Positions 62,079-64,000 of a stretch of DNA of 64,000 nucleotides are shown piece after piece (the stretch's first letter is position 1; every line of letters starts with the position of its first letter). The notes beneath the pieces are model-generated. The model did no database searches, had not been told where the DNA came from, and saw only the letters and a list, made by a program, of their open reading frames with translations. The position numbers were made by a program, and so were the translations under genes. Where the stretch lies: assembly GCF_009765875.1 (NCBI RefSeq), contig NZ_LMUP01000008.1, positions 170,938-234,937 of the forward strand, given 5' to 3'. The stretch is from Pedobacter sp. L105. GTDB lineage: Bacteria; Bacteroidota; Bacteroidia; Sphingobacteriales; Sphingobacteriaceae.

Positions 62079-62135
62079 ATGATGGAGATCCATTATAGAT
62101 TACAGGAGAAACAATCAGCAGCATTAGGTGAATAA
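62079..62135 (+). other. Possible 18-codon leader frame overlapping the cobI start
   Basis: An ATG-ATG-started frame of 18 codons contains an AGGAG sequence (62103-62108 region) and ends with TAA three codons after the cobI GTG, in a different frame. It could couple translation to cobI, or simply be chance. Amino-acid content is unremarkable. Confidence 0.2.
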
Positions 62136-62823
62136 AATTTACGGTATTTCGTTAGGCCCCGGAGATCCGGAGCTGATCACAGTAAAGGGGCTTAAAATCC
62201 TACAGGAATCAGACATCATCTTCTATCCGGGATCCCTTTTCGAAGATGGAAGAAAAGAAAGTTATGTATTGCCCATGCTGGAAAGTTATCACCTTGATCC
62301 TGCCAGGTTGCAGGGTTTCTTTTTGCGTATGGGCCTGGACAGAACTGCGGCCGAAGAAACTTATGATCAGACAGCGGCTCAATTGCACAGCGCCTGGCAG
62401 GAAGGCAAAAAAGTAAGTATCGTTTGCGAAGGCGATCTGAGTTTTTATGCTTCTTTTTCTTATTTATTAGAACGGCTTAAAGCCGAAAATATAACTATAG
62501 ACCTGGTTCCAGGCATTAATTCCTTTTCTTTGGGTGCAGCAAAACATCAGGTTCCTTTATGTTTGCAGCAGGAGAAACTGGCTGTCCTTCCCCTAACTGC
62601 CAGCATAGAAAAAATAGAACAGACTTTTGAAGAATTTGATACGATCATTCTGATGAAGATCAGGATGGGCTGGAAAGAACTGTTTCCGGCTTTGCTGACA
62701 AAAAAATGGACTTATTATTACTGTGAACGTTTAGGTACGGCAGTAGAATATATTACTGCTGATATCACTTCCTTACAAAACAGGGAAATTCCCTATTTCT
62801 CTTTATTAATTATTAAAAAATGA
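62128..62823 (+). CDS. cobI: Precorrin-2 C20-methyltransferase
   Basis: A 231-residue SAM-dependent methyltransferase that methylates precorrin-2 (or its cobalt form) at C20. The N-terminal ISLGPGDPELITVKGLKIL and ESDIIFYPGS are typical of CobI/CbiL, as are CEGDLSFYASFSYLLERL and LVPGINSFSLGAAKHQVPL. Start is GTG at 62128; an AGGAG sequence lies about 21 bp upstream. The gene overlaps the next one by 4 bp (ATGA). Whether it works on the cobalt-free (aerobic, CobI) or cobalt-containing (CbiL) substrate cannot be read from sequence alone. Confidence 0.92.
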   Translation: MNKIYGISLGPGDPELITVKGLKILQESDIIFYPGSLFEDGRKESYVLPMLESYHLDPARLQGFFLRMGLDRTAAEETYDQTAAQLHSAWQEGKKVSIVCEGDLSFYASFSYLLERLKAENITIDLVPGINSFSLGAAKHQVPLCLQQEKLAVLPLTASIEKIEQTFEEFDTIILMKIRMGWKELFPALLTKKWTYYYCERLGTAVEYITADITSLQNREIPYFSLLIIKK

Positions 62824-64000
62824 TCAAAGTTGTTGGCATTGGCCCGGGAGGCAGAGAGTATCTCCTTCCTATTGCTCAAAAAGCTATACAGGAAGCCGAT
62901 GTAATTATCGGTTACCATTATTACTTCCAGTTTATTGCAGATATTATCCGCGAAGGAACCCTTTGCATAGGCAAAGAGTTAAGTGAAGAGGAAAAAAGAG
63001 CGGAGATTGCCATTGAAAAAGCCATTGAAGGTTATAATGTAGTGGTTATAGGTTCCGGAGATGCCGGAATTTATTCCATGGCTTCTATTGTTTACCAGAA
63101 AGTTGCACAATCCGGAGAAGATATCGAACTGGAAACTATTCCCGGAATTTCCGCTTTTGTTGCTGCAGGAAGTAAACTGGGTGCTGTTTTAGGCCATGAT
63201 TTTTGCTGCATTTCCCTGTCTGATCTGATGACACCCTGGAAAACTATTCAAAAGCGCATAGAAGGGGCTGCACTGGGAGATTTCGTGACTTCAATTTATA
63301 ACCCTAAAAGTATCAAAAGATACTGGCAACTGAATAAGCTGAAATCAATTTTTCTACTGCACAGGAGCCCTGAAACACCAGTTGCGATCTGCTATCAGCT
63401 GGGAAGACCAGAGGAAAAGATCACATTCACCACTTTAGCAGCACTAAATATCGATGACGTAGATATGTTTAGCCTGGTGGTGATTGGCAACAGCCAGACA
63501 TTTCAATATAAAAATCACCTGATTACCCCAAGAGGATACCTCAACAGGAAACCCGAAACAGGCCCCGAGATACAGGAAGCAAGTTTCCAGGAGATCATTG
63601 CACAGCTGGAAACAGAAAAATATCCTAAAGATTTTCTTTGGGCAGCCATCCGCTGTATCCACACTTCGGGCGATCTGGATTATATCAACTATGTAAACGC
63701 GTCAGCTAATGCCATATCCATTATACACGATTATCTGATAAAAGGGGGAACTATAGTGACTGATGTAACGATGGTACAGGCAGGTATAACCAAAGCTTTT
63801 ACAGAAAAATATGGAAATCAGATCGTTTGCCTGTTAAATACAGAAGAAACGCTTTTACTGGCTAAAAACGAGAACTTAACACGTTCACAGGCAGGAATTA
63901 AACTGGCCGCAAAACAATATCCAGAAGCACTTTTTGTGATTGGAAATGCACCTACGGCATTAATTGAAATTGCCGACCAGGTAAAACAGGGCCTCCTTCA
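62820..64000 (+). CDS. cobJ-cobH: Fused precorrin-3B C17-methyltransferase (CobJ) and precorrin-8X methylmutase (CobH), 3' truncated by window end
   Basis: The frame opens with ATG overlapping the cobI stop and stays open to the window end (393 codons seen). Residues 1-240 are CobJ/CbiH: VVGIGPGGREYLLPIAQKAI, DVIIGYHYYF, IGSGDAGIYSMASIVYQ, LETIPGISAFVAAGSKLG, SIYNPKSIKRYWQ, and VVIGNSQTF. From about 243 on is CobH/CbiC: ASFQEIIAQL, the catalytic His H281 in IRCIHTSGDLDY, GGTIVTDVTMVQAGI and VIGNAPTALIEI. This joins ring contraction/C17 methylation to the later methyl migration from C11 to C12. The end of the CobH domain lies outside the window. Confidence 0.92.
   Translation, partial: MIKVVGIGPGGREYLLPIAQKAIQEADVIIGYHYYFQFIADIIREGTLCIGKELSEEEKRAEIAIEKAIEGYNVVVIGSGDAGIYSMASIVYQKVAQSGEDIELETIPGISAFVAAGSKLGAVLGHDFCCISLSDLMTPWKTIQKRIEGAALGDFVTSIYNPKSIKRYWQLNKLKSIFLLHRSPETPVAICYQLGRPEEKITFTTLAALNIDDVDMFSLVVIGNSQTFQYKNHLITPRGYLNRKPETGPEIQEASFQEIIAQLETEKYPKDFLWAAIRCIHTSGDLDYINYVNASANAISIIHDYLIKGGTIVTDVTMVQAGITKAFTEKYGNQIVCLLNTEETLLLAKNENLTRSQAGIKLAAKQYPEALFVIGNAPTALIEIADQVKQGLL

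Noticed and set aside
61976..62127. Possible cobalamin riboswitch before cobI or bluB-cobT
   Set aside because: I could not find the conserved B12 box or the core pairings on either strand. The region before 58418 was also negative. A covariance search would settle it.
59003..64000. Calling the cobalamin pathway definitively aerobic or anaerobic
   Set aside because: BluB requires O2, but CobI, CobJ and CobB alone do not show when cobalt is inserted. The deciding genes (cobG/cobNST or cbiK/cbiX, cbiG) are outside the window.

Overview
The window looks like chromosome of an aerobic, non-fermenting member of the Bacteroidota, most likely Sphingobacteriaceae (Pedobacter or a close relative). The grounds are a SusC/SusD pair, PorP/SprF and a giant protein with a type IX secretion C-terminal domain, many start codons without a Shine-Dalgarno sequence, promoters of the TTG-N17-23-TAnnTTTG type, and moderate GC. 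I saw no tRNA, rRNA, IS element, prophage or CRISPR array. Both ends cut genes.

Layout. 1-3.1 kb: end of a SusC/SusD/DUF1735 nutrient-uptake operon. 3.1-4.0 kb: an outer-membrane barrel protein. 4.2-8.2 kb: sucAB, the E1 and E2 subunits of 2-oxoglutarate dehydrogenase. 8.3-12.9 kb: a light-response locus, with a MerR/B12-binding regulator of CarH/LitR type, a DASH cryptochrome, and a divergent operon of an SDR epimerase and a class I photolyase. 13.0-14.5 kb: two FKBP-type lipoproteins. 14.6-20.5 kb: a fatty-acid beta-oxidation operon (marR, fadN, fadA, fadE), followed by an OmpA protein and an acyl-CoA synthetase. 24-29 kb: a small barrel protein, an M61 peptidase, an N-acetylglucosamine-kinase-like ATPase, a GAF protein and a lone receiver. 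29.1-44.2 kb: a type IX secretion operon of a 4002-residue repeat protein, PorP/SprF and a PorE-like OmpA protein. 44.5-47.0 kb: a NACHT/STAND-like NTPase. 47-57.9 kb: mostly signalling genes (PAS protein lacking an ATPase domain, TPR histidine kinase, NtrC-type regulator, hybrid kinase), plus a subtilase, an Rrf2 regulator and a SUMT (cobA). 58.4-64 kb: cobalamin biosynthesis (cobB, a bluB-cobT fusion, cobI, a cobJ-cobH fusion that runs off the end).

Links between regions. The B12 genes at 59-64 kb could supply the adenosylcobalamin that the regulator at 8-9 kb would need as its light-sensing cofactor. The two photolyase-family genes next to that regulator are its obvious targets, and both the regulator and the cryptochrome carry a similar pair of TTGTT boxes 11 bp apart upstream. 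Acyl-CoA synthetase, FadE, FadN and FadA together cover fatty-acid activation and degradation, and acetyl-CoA feeds the TCA cycle that contains SucAB. The giant adhesin, PorP and PorE-like proteins form one export and anchoring unit.

Most distinctive items: the B12/light locus with its candidate operators; the NACHT-like NTPase with an unassigned N-terminal domain; the exact 1047-bp periodicity in the giant gene; a set of 11-bp iterons upstream of the FMN-reductase/cobB operon; and two fused cobalamin enzymes.
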